From NCBI GenBank assembly GCA_947445425.1, contig CANFFA010000126.1, positions 1 to 6,983 on the forward strand: a DNA stretch of 6,983 bases, given 5' to 3'. Both the position numbers and the translations under genes were made by a program. This DNA comes from Paludibacteraceae bacterium (GTDB taxonomy: Bacteria > Bacteroidota > Bacteroidia > Bacteroidales > Paludibacteraceae). Below are positions 1 to 6,924 of the stretch, one piece after another; the first letter of the stretch is position 1; every line of letters starts with the position of its first letter. Under the pieces are notes generated by a model that saw only the letters and a list, made by a program, of their open reading frames with translations, was not told where the DNA came from and searched no databases.

Positions 1-2315
1 ATTGTTTATCGGAATTAGTAGAAAATACTGGTGGTAAAATTGATATTTCTAAATTGCCTGTGGGCGATCCTACTTTAAGTGCCAAAGAGATCATTGGTAA
101 TGAAAGTCAAGAGCGTATGGGTATGATTATCAAATCTCAAGATATTGATGCAGTTCAACGCATCGCACAACGCGAACGTGCACCGATGTATGTGGTGGGT
201 GAAACGACTGGTGATATGCAATTCATTTTCGAACAAGCAGATGGTCAAAGACCGATTGATTTGAAATTGAATTATATGATTGGAAAACCACCTCGCACGG
301 TGATTACCGATCAAACTGTAGAAGAGAATTATGCTGCCATTGAAGTAAGCGAAGATAATTTGTTGCAATACATACAAAATGTATTACAAATGGAATCTGT
401 TGCTTGTAAAGACTGGTTAACCAACAAGGTAGACCGTTCGATTACCGGTAAAGTTGCCCGTCAACAATGTGCTGGTGAAATTCAATTGCCTTTGAATGAT
501 TTGGGTGTTGTTGCACTTGATTATAGTGGAACTGCTGGTATTGCCACTTCCATTGGTCATGCACCTTTGGCAGCCATGGTGGATGCTGAAGCAGGTTCTG
601 TATTGGCTATTGCTGAAGCCTTGACCAATATCGTTTGGGCACCAATGGCCGAAGGAATGGATAGTATTTCATTGAGTGCCAATTGGATGTGGCCATGTAA
701 GAATCCTGGTGAAGATGCTCGTTTGTACAAAGCAGTAGAAGCTTGTAGTGATTTTGCTTGTGCCTTGGGTATCAATATCCCTACCGGTAAAGACAGTCTT
801 TCTATGACGCAAAAATATGGAGATGACAAAGTTTTCTCTCCAGGAACAGTAATCATTTCGGCTGGTGCTGAAGTGTCAGACGTGAAGAAAGTAGTTTCGC
901 CAGTTCTGGTAAACGATTTAAAATCATCAATTTATTATATTGACTTTTCTTTTGATAATCACAAATTAGGCGGTTCTGTATTGGGACAAACCTTGAATAA
1001 ATTGGGTGATGAAGTACCTACTGTACAGGATGCTGAGTATTTCAAAGCAGCCTTTGACAGTATTCAAGAGATGGTTCACAATGGCTTAATCCTTGCGGGA
1101 CATGATATTTCTGAGGGTGGACTAATTACTGCTTTACTTGAAATGTGTTTTGGAAATACAAATGGTGGTTTGTCTGTGAAATTGGATGATATTGCCGAGG
1201 AATCTTTGGTGAAAATACTTTTTGCTGAAAATCCAGGGGTCTTGATTCAAGTCAGAGAGCGTAATGTCATAGAAAAGATACTTGAAAACAATGGGGTAGG
1301 GTATGCACGTATTGCGACTCCTATTGTTGAAAGAAGATTGGAAGTGAAAAGAAAATCTGCTTCCTATACATTCTCTATCAATGAATTGCGTGATGTTTGG
1401 TTCCGTTCTTCTTATTTACTAGATCGTAAACAAAGTGGCGAAGTTTGTGCGCAAGCTCGTTTTAATAACTATAAAAATCAAGCCTTGGAGTTTGATTTCA
1501 ACAGAGCTTTTAGCGGTAAATTATCTCAATTTAATTTGAATCCTAAGCGTGAACCAAGTGGTATTAAAGCTGCTATTATTCGTGAAAAAGGAACGAATGG
1601 TGAACGTGAAATGGCTTACTCCTTGTACCTAGCCGGATTTGATGTGAAAGATGTTCACATGACCGATTTGGCATCAGGACGTGAAACCTTGGAAGATATC
1701 AGTCTAATCGTTTTCTGTGGCGGTTTCTCCAATTCTGATGTATTGGGTTCTGCCAAAGGTTGGGCTGGTGGATTCTTATTCAACGAAAAAGCTAAATTGG
1801 CCCTTGATAATTTCTACAAACGTACCGATACTTTGAGTCTTGGTATTTGTAATGGATGTCAATTAATGGTTGAATTGGGCTTGGTAAATCCTGAGCACGA
1901 CGTTAAACCACGTATGTTGCACAATGATTCCCATAAATTTGAATCTAGTTTCGTAGGATTGACCATTCCTGAAAATAACTCAGTATTATTTGGTTCTTTA
2001 CAAGGAAGTAAATTGGGAGTTTGGGTGGCTCACGGTGAAGGTAAATTTGATTTACCAAAGGCTGAAAATGAATACAATATCATTGCAAAATATAGCCATG
2101 CAGCTTATCCTGCCAATCCAAATGGTTCTGACTATGGTGTTGCTGGTATCTGTTCAGAAGATGGTCGTCACTTGGCCATGATGCCGCACTTGGAACGTGC
2201 TATTTTTCCTTGGCAATGGGCACATTATCCAGCCGACCGCAAAGCACAAGACCAAATCACCCCTTGGATGGAAGCTTTTGTGAATGCAAGGATATGGGTA
2301 GAGAGCAAAAAATAG
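1..2315 (+). CDS. purL: Phosphoribosylformylglycinamidine synthase (FGAM synthase), 3' part
   Basis: PurL carries out the fourth step of purine synthesis in the cytoplasm: FGAR + glutamine + ATP give FGAM + glutamate + ADP + phosphate. The frame is open from the first complete codon (3-5) to TAG at 2313-2315, 770 residues, so the gene enters from outside the window. About 460 N-terminal residues are missing if the protein has the roughly 1,230 residues I recall for this phylum. The fragment starts near the end of the first synthetase half, with the conserved NESQER at residues 33-38. The second PurM-like half follows, with the GKDS motif at 262-265. The C-terminal class I glutaminase domain starts near residue 520. 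Its nucleophile is the first Cys of CNGCQ (codon 1848-1850), and the catalytic His and Glu lie in PHLER (codons 2187-2189 and 2193-2195). The motifs are intact and I see no frameshift. The single-chain form explains the absence of separate purQ and purS. Confidence 0.97.
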   Translation, partial: CLSELVENTGGKIDISKLPVGDPTLSAKEIIGNESQERMGMIIKSQDIDAVQRIAQRERAPMYVVGETTGDMQFIFEQADGQRPIDLKLNYMIGKPPRTVITDQTVEENYAAIEVSEDNLLQYIQNVLQMESVACKDWLTNKVDRSITGKVARQQCAGEIQLPLNDLGVVALDYSGTAGIATSIGHAPLAAMVDAEAGSVLAIAEALTNIVWAPMAEGMDSISLSANWMWPCKNPGEDARLYKAVEACSDFACALGINIPTGKDSLSMTQKYGDDKVFSPGTVIISAGAEVSDVKKVVSPVLVNDLKSSIYYIDFSFDNHKLGGSVLGQTLNKLGDEVPTVQDAEYFKAAFDSIQEMVHNGLILAGHDISEGGLITALLEMCFGNTNGGLSVKLDDIAEESLVKILFAENPGVLIQVRERNVIEKILENNGVGYARIATPIVERRLEVKRKSASYTFSINELRDVWFRSSYLLDRKQSGEVCAQARFNNYKNQALEFDFNRAFSGKLSQFNLNPKREPSGIKAAIIREKGTNGEREMAYSLYLAGFDVKDVHMTDLASGRETLEDISLIVFCGGFSNSDVLGSAKGWAGGFLFNEKAKLALDNFYKRTDTLSLGICNGCQLMVELGLVNPEHDVKPRMLHNDSHKFESSFVGLTIPENNSVLFGSLQGSKLGVWVAHGEGKFDLPKAENEYNIIAKYSHAAYPANPNGSDYGVAGICSEDGRHLAMMPHLERAIFPWQWAHYPADRKAQDQITPWMEAFVNARIWVESKK

Positions 2316-2330
2316 CAAAATTATAAATGG

Positions 2331-2378
2331 AAGGTTGATCAGTATAAAAGCTTAGTTTTTATGCTGATCAACTTTTGT
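2331..2378 (+). terminator. Rho-independent terminator of purL
   Basis: A long hairpin begins 16 bases after the purL stop. The arms 2331-2351 and 2355-2375 pair over 21 bp with three G-U pairs around a TTA loop. The lower stem is A/G-rich on the left, and the right arm runs into TTTT (2373-2376). It separates purL from the genes that follow. The T-tract is short, so efficiency cannot be judged from sequence. Confidence 0.8.
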
Positions 2379-2424
2379 ATACATAAGCTTTCAATCAGGC
2401 ACTATTTTCATTTTCCATTCGTTG

Positions 2425-2459
2425 TTGTACAAATTAGCACATTTATAAATCTACTTTAC
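2425..2459 (+). promoter_or_regulatory. Weak candidate promoter for the 2473 gene
   Basis: Because purL ends in a terminator, the next gene needs its own promoter. The best match to the Bacteroidota -7 element TAnnTTTG is TACTTTAC at 2452-2459, with the last base wrong. A TTG at 2425-2427 could be the -33 element, but the 24-base gap is longer than usual. A second near match, TAGTTTG at 2462-2468, lacks one spacer base and lies almost on the start codon. This is a guess by position more than by sequence. Confidence 0.2.
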
Positions 2460-2472
2460 ACTAGTTTGTACC

Positions 2473-3114
2473 ATGAGAATATTAATTTGCATTTTTACGA
2501 TTGCAATTCTTTTTATGCAATCAGTACTTGCTTCTGATTCACTTGCTACCGTCTATAAAAATGGAACTTTTCTAACGCAATTTCAGAGAAAAGCAAAAGC
2601 GACTAATAAAGTTGCCATTTTGATGACTGACGATTTTGTAAATCAATTCCATACTACTCCCAATATGCTTTTTACTTGGGCATTAAAAGGACTTGGTTTA
2701 GAGGGGCAGAAAAGTCATGAATTGAAATTAAATTTAAAAACAGCTGTACTTGATCCCAAAACGGGTATAACACATGGACTTGTAGATGTAGTAGTTCCCA
2801 ATATCACTACTTTTAATGATGTTGCAGTGGATGCTCGTATCACCAAAAATACTTTGGTAAATGGTGGACGAAAAGTGCAAGCTGATGTGCTCTATTCTAG
2901 GTTTTTAATAGAAAAAGCCAGTGGTGCATTTTACATTATACCACAAGGTGAAAATGAACAATTGATCATTACAAATTTAACGATTAAATTCGGTTGGTTT
3001 TTCAATATCTTCATTACAGAACAACGCTACAAAAGTATTGTAGAATGGAGAATTCGTAAATTTGCTGATAATTTGAAGGCTGAATTAGAAAAAAGGGAAA
3101 AGCTCTCAGAATAA
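2473..3114 (+). CDS. Exported protein of unknown function, 213 residues
   Basis: I do not recognise this family. Residues 1-20 form a classical signal peptide: Arg at position 2, a hydrophobic run at about 3-19 and a likely signal peptidase I site after Ala20 (Val-Leu-Ala, then Ser-Asp). The Cys at residue 6 is not in a lipobox, so it does not look like a lipoprotein. The mature part, about 193 residues, alternates short hydrophobic and polar stretches and looks mainly beta-stranded at about 85-170. An aromatic segment follows at about 174-181 (GWFFNIF), then a highly charged helix-like tail at about 185-213 that could be amphipathic. No catalytic motif is visible. The ATG at 2473 fits because the signal peptide begins there; there is no Shine-Dalgarno. 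It ends in TAA, 53 bases before prfA, with no terminator between, so the two may be cotranscribed. A periplasmic or membrane-associated role is inference. Confidence 0.85.
   Translation: MRILICIFTIAILFMQSVLASDSLATVYKNGTFLTQFQRKAKATNKVAILMTDDFVNQFHTTPNMLFTWALKGLGLEGQKSHELKLNLKTAVLDPKTGITHGLVDVVVPNITTFNDVAVDARITKNTLVNGGRKVQADVLYSRFLIEKASGAFYIIPQGENEQLIITNLTIKFGWFFNIFITEQRYKSIVEWRIRKFADNLKAELEKREKLSE
3038..3064 (+). promoter_or_regulatory. Possible internal promoter for prfA-pyrF
   Basis: TAAATTTG at 3057-3064 matches the Bacteroidota -7 consensus TAnnTTTG exactly, and a TTG lies 16 bases upstream (3038-3040), slightly closer than usual. It is inside the end of the preceding coding sequence, about 100 bases before the prfA start. 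In DNA this AT-rich a perfect 8-base match is expected by chance every couple of kilobases per strand, so support is modest. Confidence 0.25.
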
Positions 3115-3167
3115 AAATGAGAACTACTTAAACAAATACAAAAACGAATCAAAGATTCAATATACCA

Positions 3168-4253
3168 ATGGCAGAAAAAACATTACTAGAGAAATTAGAA
3201 GGTTTACAACATAAGTTTGAAGAGATTTCAACCTTAATCACCGATCCATCCGTAATTGGAGATATGAAGCGATACGTAAAACTCAGTAAGGAGTATCGTG
3301 AATTAGAACGCATTATGGATGCTCAAAAGGAGTACAGTAATGCCTTATCTAACTTAGCCGAAGCTAAGGCTTTACTTGACAGCGAAACGGATCCTGAGAT
3401 GCGCGAAATGGCAAAAATGGAAATCGATGAGATTGAACCTAAAATTCCAGAAATGGAAGAAAATATTAAGCTACTCTTAATACCTGCCGATCCAGAAGAC
3501 AATAAAAATGCCATTGTCGAAATTCGCGGTGGAACGGGTGGTGATGAAGCAGCTATCTTTGCTGGAGATTTGTTTAGAATGTATCTGAAATACTGTGAAA
3601 CAAAAGGTTGGAAAGTTGAAGTTACCAATACCAGTGATGGTACATCTGGTGGTTTTAAGGAGGTTATTTTTACGGTTTCAGGTGAAAATGTTTATGGAAC
3701 CTTGAAATATGAATCGGGTGTACACCGTGTTCAACGCGTTCCTCAAACTGAAACGCAAGGGCGAGTACATACTTCGGCTTCCACAGTAGCAGTACTTCCC
3801 GAAATGGAAGAGTTTGATTATGAACTGAAAGAGTCTGATGTAAGGGTAGATACTTTTTGCTCATCAGGTGCTGGTGGTCAGTCCGTAAATACTACTTATT
3901 CAGCTATTCGTTTGGTACACATTCCTACTGGAACGACTGTTCAATGTCAGGATGAGAAATCTCAACACAAGAACAAGGCCAAAGCAATGAATGAGTTACG
4001 TTCTCGTTTGTATAATATCGAACACCAGAAATATTTGGACGAAATTGGTTCTAAACGTAAAACGATGGTTTCTACCGGTGACCGCTCTGCCAAAATTCGT
4101 ACATACAACTACCCACAAGGCCGCATCACAGATCACCGCATCAACTTTACCATCTATAATTTATCTGCCTTTATGGGTGGTGATGTTCAAGGGGTTATAG
4201 ATCAATTAATCGTAGCTGAAAATGCTGAACGCTTGAAAGAAAATGAGTTGTAG
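3168..4253 (+). CDS. prfA: Peptide chain release factor 1 (RF1)
   Basis: RF1 recognises UAA and UAG in the ribosomal A site and triggers release of the finished protein. The 361 residues match the normal length. The N-terminal part (about 1-100) is charged and helical, as expected for domain 1. The anticodon-like tripeptide is PQT at 192-194, inside VPQTETQGR and followed by HTSA; the P-x-T form marks RF1, whereas RF2 has SPF. The catalytic GGQ is at 236-238 (codons 3873-3881) in the context SSGAGGQSVNTT, followed by the conserved QCQDEKSQHKNKAKA stretch. The Gln of GGQ is the usual target of the PrmC methyltransferase, whose gene is not in the window. The ATG at 3168 gives the standard N-terminus; no Shine-Dalgarno is seen. 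The gene ends in TAG, which its own product reads; readthrough would add only five residues before TAA at 4269-4271. pyrF follows 97 bases later. Confidence 0.97.
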   Translation: MAEKTLLEKLEGLQHKFEEISTLITDPSVIGDMKRYVKLSKEYRELERIMDAQKEYSNALSNLAEAKALLDSETDPEMREMAKMEIDEIEPKIPEMEENIKLLLIPADPEDNKNAIVEIRGGTGGDEAAIFAGDLFRMYLKYCETKGWKVEVTNTSDGTSGGFKEVIFTVSGENVYGTLKYESGVHRVQRVPQTETQGRVHTSASTVAVLPEMEEFDYELKESDVRVDTFCSSGAGGQSVNTTYSAIRLVHIPTGTTVQCQDEKSQHKNKAKAMNELRSRLYNIEHQKYLDEIGSKRKTMVSTGDRSAKIRTYNYPQGRITDHRINFTIYNLSAFMGGDVQGVIDQLIVAENAERLKENEL

Positions 4254-4308
4254 TTAAAAGCAAACAAGTAAACTGTGCTAAATGACTGAACGATAATCCT
4301 TTCAGATA

Positions 4309-4345
4309 GTAAATGAGTAAATTGTAAATAAGTAAATTGTAAATA
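4309..4345 (+). repeat. Heptamer array GTAAATN between prfA and pyrF
   Basis: Five 7-bp units of the form GTAAATN lie at 4309-4315, 4317-4323, 4324-4330, 4332-4338 and 4339-4345, with single A bases between some of them. Seen another way, 4316-4330 and 4331-4345 are two perfect 15-bp tandem copies. The array ends five bases before the pyrF ATG, so it would be in the pyrF 5' leader or translation-initiation region. A looser relative (GTAAACT) is at 4268-4274. Confidence 0.85.
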
Positions 4346-4350
4346 GCCCA

Positions 4351-5187
4351 ATGACAAAACAAGAATTATTTCAAAACATACAACGCAAAAAATCATTTCT
4401 TTGCGTTGGCTTGGATACAGATGTAAACAAAATACCAGAACATTTATTTGATCAGACAGAAGATCCAATTTTCGAATTTAACAAAGCAATCATTGATGCC
4501 ACTGCTGATTTGTGTGTAGCTTATAAACCAAATTTGGCTTTTTACGAAAGCATAGGATTGGAAGGTTGGGATATTTTGGAACGTACAGTGGAGTATATTC
4601 GTGCAAACTATCCAGATCAATTTATCATTGCTGATGCAAAACGTGGTGATATTGGTAATACTTCTGCAATGTATGCCTCTACCTTTTTCGGCAATATGGA
4701 ATTTGATTCAGTAACGGTAGCTCCTTATATGGGCGAAGATTCGGTTACTCCTTTTTTGACTTACGAAGGTAAATGGGTAACACTTTTGGCACTAACCTCC
4801 AATAAGGGCGCCTTTGACTTTCAATTTATGAAGGATGCTGAAACAGGAGAAAGATTGTTCGAAAAAGTCCTTAAGACTTCTTCTGCATGGGGAACGGATG
4901 AAAACATGATGTATGTAGTAGGGGCTACCAAGGCTGAAATGTTGACAGATGTTCGTGCCATTGTTCCGGAACATTTCCTATTGGTGCCTGGAGTAGGAGC
5001 ACAGGGTGGTAGTTTACAGGAAGTTGCAAAATTTGGTATAAACAGTAGCTGTGGATTGTTGGTGAACTCATCCCGTCAAATCATATATGCCTCTTCTGAA
5101 GCTGATTATGCTGCTACAGCACGTTTGGAAGCACAAAATGTTCAATCTGAAATGGAAGCCATCTTGGCTGCTGCCAACTTAATTTAG
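4351..5187 (+). CDS. pyrF: Orotidine 5'-phosphate decarboxylase, subfamily 2
   Basis: PyrF converts orotidine 5'-phosphate to UMP and CO2, the last step of pyrimidine synthesis, as a cytoplasmic TIM-barrel enzyme. The 278 residues fit the longer subfamily 2 (about 270-280) known from Bacteroidota, mycobacteria and others, not the roughly 230-245-residue E. coli type. Motifs in order: LDTD at 21-24, the substrate-side Lys in YKPN (Lys59), the catalytic Asp-x-Lys-x-x-Asp signature with Asp95, Lys97 and Asp100 in ADAKRGDIG, the phosphate loop VPGVGAQGG at 212-220, and a likely phosphate-binding Arg242 in SSRQIIYAS. All key residues are present. The ATG at 4351 gives a typical N-terminus and follows a heptamer array rather than a Shine-Dalgarno. 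I find no promoter-like element in the spacer, so transcription with prfA is likely. The gene ends in TAG. An RF1-PyrF pairing is, from memory, recurrent in Bacteroidota. Confidence 0.96.
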   Translation: MTKQELFQNIQRKKSFLCVGLDTDVNKIPEHLFDQTEDPIFEFNKAIIDATADLCVAYKPNLAFYESIGLEGWDILERTVEYIRANYPDQFIIADAKRGDIGNTSAMYASTFFGNMEFDSVTVAPYMGEDSVTPFLTYEGKWVTLLALTSNKGAFDFQFMKDAETGERLFEKVLKTSSAWGTDENMMYVVGATKAEMLTDVRAIVPEHFLLVPGVGAQGGSLQEVAKFGINSSCGLLVNSSRQIIYASSEADYAATARLEAQNVQSEMEAILAAANLI

Positions 5188-5222
5188 TGAATAATTGATA
5201 ACGAACAATTAATAATTGAAAA
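5188..5222 (+). repeat. Degenerate heptamer array after pyrF
   Basis: Directly after the pyrF stop, five 7-bp units can be read in one register (5188, 5195, 5202, 5209, 5216), each ending in AA, with approximate consensus TTGATAA. The 9-bp word AATAATTGA recurs exactly 21 bp apart (5190-5198 and 5211-5219), which supports the 7-bp period. The last unit runs into the terminator stem. Confidence 0.6.
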
Positions 5223-5261
5223 GCCCTTCATACAGATATTTCTGCTGTATGAAGGGCTTTT
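5219..5261. terminator. Bidirectional terminator between pyrF and the hydrolase gene
   Basis: A perfect 17-bp inverted repeat (5219-5235 with 5245-5261) surrounds a 9-base loop. The stem has a GC core (AGCCC with GGGCT) and starts with AAAA and ends with TTTT, so on either strand the hairpin is followed by a T-run. It lies 31 bases after the pyrF stop and about 75 bases after the stop of the minus-strand hydrolase, as expected for a shared terminator of convergent genes. Confidence 0.92.
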
Positions 5262-5269
5262 AAGTAAAA

Positions 5270-5290
5270 CACATAACACATAACACATAA
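5270..5290 (+). repeat. Three perfect tandem copies of CACATAA
   Basis: The 7-bp unit CACATAA occurs three times without mismatch at 5270-5276, 5277-5283 and 5284-5290, in the spacer between the bidirectional terminator and the end of the minus-strand gene. Such a perfect run could vary in copy number between strains. Confidence 0.9.
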
Positions 5291-5298
5291 GTTGTCCA

Positions 5299-5333
5299 CA
5301 CTAATCATTGAACACTAAACATTAACCACTAAA
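5299..5333 (+). repeat. Degenerate heptamer array, CAYTRAN type
   Basis: Five consecutive 7-bp units lie at 5299, 5306, 5313, 5320 and 5327: CACTAAT, CATTGAA, CACTAAA, CATTAAC and CACTAAA. CACT and CATT units alternate, so the array also reads as a 14-bp repeat with 11 of 14 positions equal between the first two copies. It is separated from the CACATAA run by eight bases and ends four bases before the stop codon of the minus-strand gene. Confidence 0.75.
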
Positions 5334-5336
5334 AAA

Positions 5337-6851
5337 CTACTCTTTAATAATTGGCGTAGTTTTTAATTTTATCCATTTTGAAATTTCACTCAATACCAAA
5401 GGTGAAATCGTTTGCTCAATTAGTTTGTATTCACTCACTAAACCGGTTTTGCAATTTTGAAACAAATGATTTGTATTTGGAAATGCTTTTGAGTCATATT
5501 GGCTGTTTCCACCTTTCTTTAATGCTGTAATGATCGCATCTAAATTCACGATTGGTGGCACTTCCGTGTCTTTAGAACCATTTAGAATAAGTACTGGACA
5601 TTTTACTTTTTCAAGGTAGGATTCTGGCGCAATGTTGATGTAATACTGCATCCAAGGTGTAGAGAGTTCTTCTACTTGTTGGCTGATGTATTTATCTCTT
5701 TTAACTCTTTCAAGCTTTAATTTTTCTGCTTTGATACTGTCTAGTTTTACAAACTTTAGACTATCAGATTTAGAAAGATTCAGTCTACTACTATCAATTT
5801 TTACGATGCTTGGTTTCATCGCAGCCCGCTCAGCACTATCTTTTAAAGCTTCTTTATAATAGGATTTCAATTGAACTTTTAATTTCTCTGAACTTCCATA
5901 TTTTAAAACTACATCATACGCCCCTCTCTTGAGGCCAATGTTTTTTTTAAGTTCTAGGTCTTTCATTCCCATGGCTTTACTCAAATTTTCCTCTTGAATA
6001 ATCATCGATTTGTCAGCGGATAAACCAGTACCAGCCAATAGAATCATGAAATTTATATCTGAGTTTTTTGCTGCAACCATGGGTGCTATAATTGCACCTT
6101 CACCATGACCGATTAAACCAATTTGTTCTTTTTTGATTTCCTTTCTTGTTTGTAAATATAATAAGGCTGCATCTACATCGTTTTTGAAATCTGCACTCGT
6201 TGCTGTTTTAAAGTCACCTGTAGACTGTCCGGTACCTCTATCATCATACCTTAAAACGGCAACACCATTCTTTGTTAAATAATCGGCAAGCACCAGAAAA
6301 GTTTTGTGATCATACATTTCAGCATTTCTATTTTGTGCCCCTTTATCACTGATTAAAACAACCACAGGAAAAACACCTACTTTTTTAGGAAGGGTTAGCG
6401 TTCCTCCCAAAATGATTTTATCTACTTTGTTCTCAAATTTAATATTTTCTGTATAATATGAAAACGGTCCTTTCGGTTCTTGAGGTCTTACCAATGTATC
6501 TGCTACCCCTTTTGAAAAATTAAGTGGGAATACCTGTTCACCTTGTTTCAAATTACCAACAATAGTGTCCATTTCACCTAAATTACCGGTGTATTGAACT
6601 TTAGATTCTGTAATTTCTAATCTAAGAATCTTATCTTTTAAAGTAGTCTTACTTACCCTAATTCTGTTAACGCCTTGGTCGGGACTATCCATAAAAGCAC
6701 TGTAAACACTGTCTTTCTTCGTGAATTCAAAACCAATGCGAAATTGTTTTCCTTGAACTTGTAATAAGCCATTCCAATAACCTGTAATGTCTTGTGAAAT
6801 AATTGAATAAGTAGCCAATACAAATAAAATTAAAAGTGTAATTTTTTTCAT
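5337..6851 (-). CDS. Secreted alpha/beta hydrolase-fold protein lacking the nucleophilic serine
   Basis: The 504-residue protein has a signal peptide (about 1-19, Lys-Lys then a hydrophobic core, likely cleaved before Gln20), a beta-rich N-terminal domain (about 22-125, opening ITGYWNG) and an alpha/beta hydrolase domain (about 135-504) of the COG1073/serine aminopeptidase-like type. RYDDRGTGQSTGDF at 201-214 is characteristic. The nucleophile elbow, usually GHSEG in this family, reads GHGEG at 248-252: residue 250 is Gly (codon 6102-6104 on the plus strand). The other triad members look intact: Asp428 in LNGSKDTEVP and His462 in NHLFQ. The oxyanion-side loop is SDKG at 168-171 where I recall SGSG in relatives. 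The cap region carries a Lys/Ser/Asp-rich insertion (about 351-388). The protein probably acts in the periplasm or outside the cell. Fold assignment is secure, but esterase or peptidase activity is doubtful. It ends in TAG and appears to be a single-gene transcript. Confidence 0.93.
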   Translation of the reverse strand: MKKITLLILFVLATYSIISQDITGYWNGLLQVQGKQFRIGFEFTKKDSVYSAFMDSPDQGVNRIRVSKTTLKDKILRLEITESKVQYTGNLGEMDTIVGNLKQGEQVFPLNFSKGVADTLVRPQEPKGPFSYYTENIKFENKVDKIILGGTLTLPKKVGVFPVVVLISDKGAQNRNAEMYDHKTFLVLADYLTKNGVAVLRYDDRGTGQSTGDFKTATSADFKNDVDAALLYLQTRKEIKKEQIGLIGHGEGAIIAPMVAAKNSDINFMILLAGTGLSADKSMIIQEENLSKAMGMKDLELKKNIGLKRGAYDVVLKYGSSEKLKVQLKSYYKEALKDSAERAAMKPSIVKIDSSRLNLSKSDSLKFVKLDSIKAEKLKLERVKRDKYISQQVEELSTPWMQYYINIAPESYLEKVKCPVLILNGSKDTEVPPIVNLDAIITALKKGGNSQYDSKAFPNTNHLFQNCKTGLVSEYKLIEQTISPLVLSEISKWIKLKTTPIIKE

Positions 6852-6894
6852 AGTTTACAGTTTAAGATTTGTATACGATTTGAAATAAGTGTAT

Positions 6895-6916
6895 TCTATC
6901 AATTATTTTTGATAGA
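6895..6916. promoter_or_regulatory. Inverted repeat at the start of the hydrolase transcript
   Basis: An 8-bp perfect inverted repeat (TCTATCAA at 6895-6902 and TTGATAGA at 6909-6916) flanks six bases. It lies just downstream of the predicted transcription start on the minus strand, about 45 bases before the ATG. It could be an operator or a 5' mRNA hairpin; it is too AT-rich and lacks a T-run in the right place for a terminator. Confidence 0.4.
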
Positions 6917-6924
6917 TGGATTGC

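Noticed and set aside
54..56. TTG codon as a start for the purL reading frame
   Set aside because: The frame is open upstream to the first complete codon at 3-5 and encodes residues that fit the interior of PurL, so this is an internal Leu in a gene cut by the window edge.
75..856. Minus-strand frames of about 100 codons inside purL
   Set aside because: They lie wholly opposite conserved PurL sequence and show no protein family features.
2488..2490. Cys6 of the 213-residue protein as a lipoprotein acylation site
   Set aside because: It is at the start of the hydrophobic stretch, not after it, and lacks a lipobox; a signal peptidase I site after Ala20 fits better.
3118..3132. Tiny reading frame (ATG plus three codons and TAA) between the 213-residue gene and prfA
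   Set aside because: Four codons, no initiation signal and no leader-peptide features.
4286..4305. Inverted repeat CTGAA/TTCAG between prfA and pyrF as a terminator
   Set aside because: Only 5 bp with a 10-base loop and no T-run. It would not terminate transcription, so it is no argument against a prfA-pyrF transcript.
4202..4468. 88-codon minus-strand frame across the prfA-pyrF junction
   Set aside because: It overlaps the ends of two well-supported genes and its middle is translated repeat; composition and position fit a shadow frame.
4309..5333. The short repeats as a CRISPR array
   Set aside because: Units are 7-15 bp and contiguous, without unique spacers of 25-40 bp and without cas genes.
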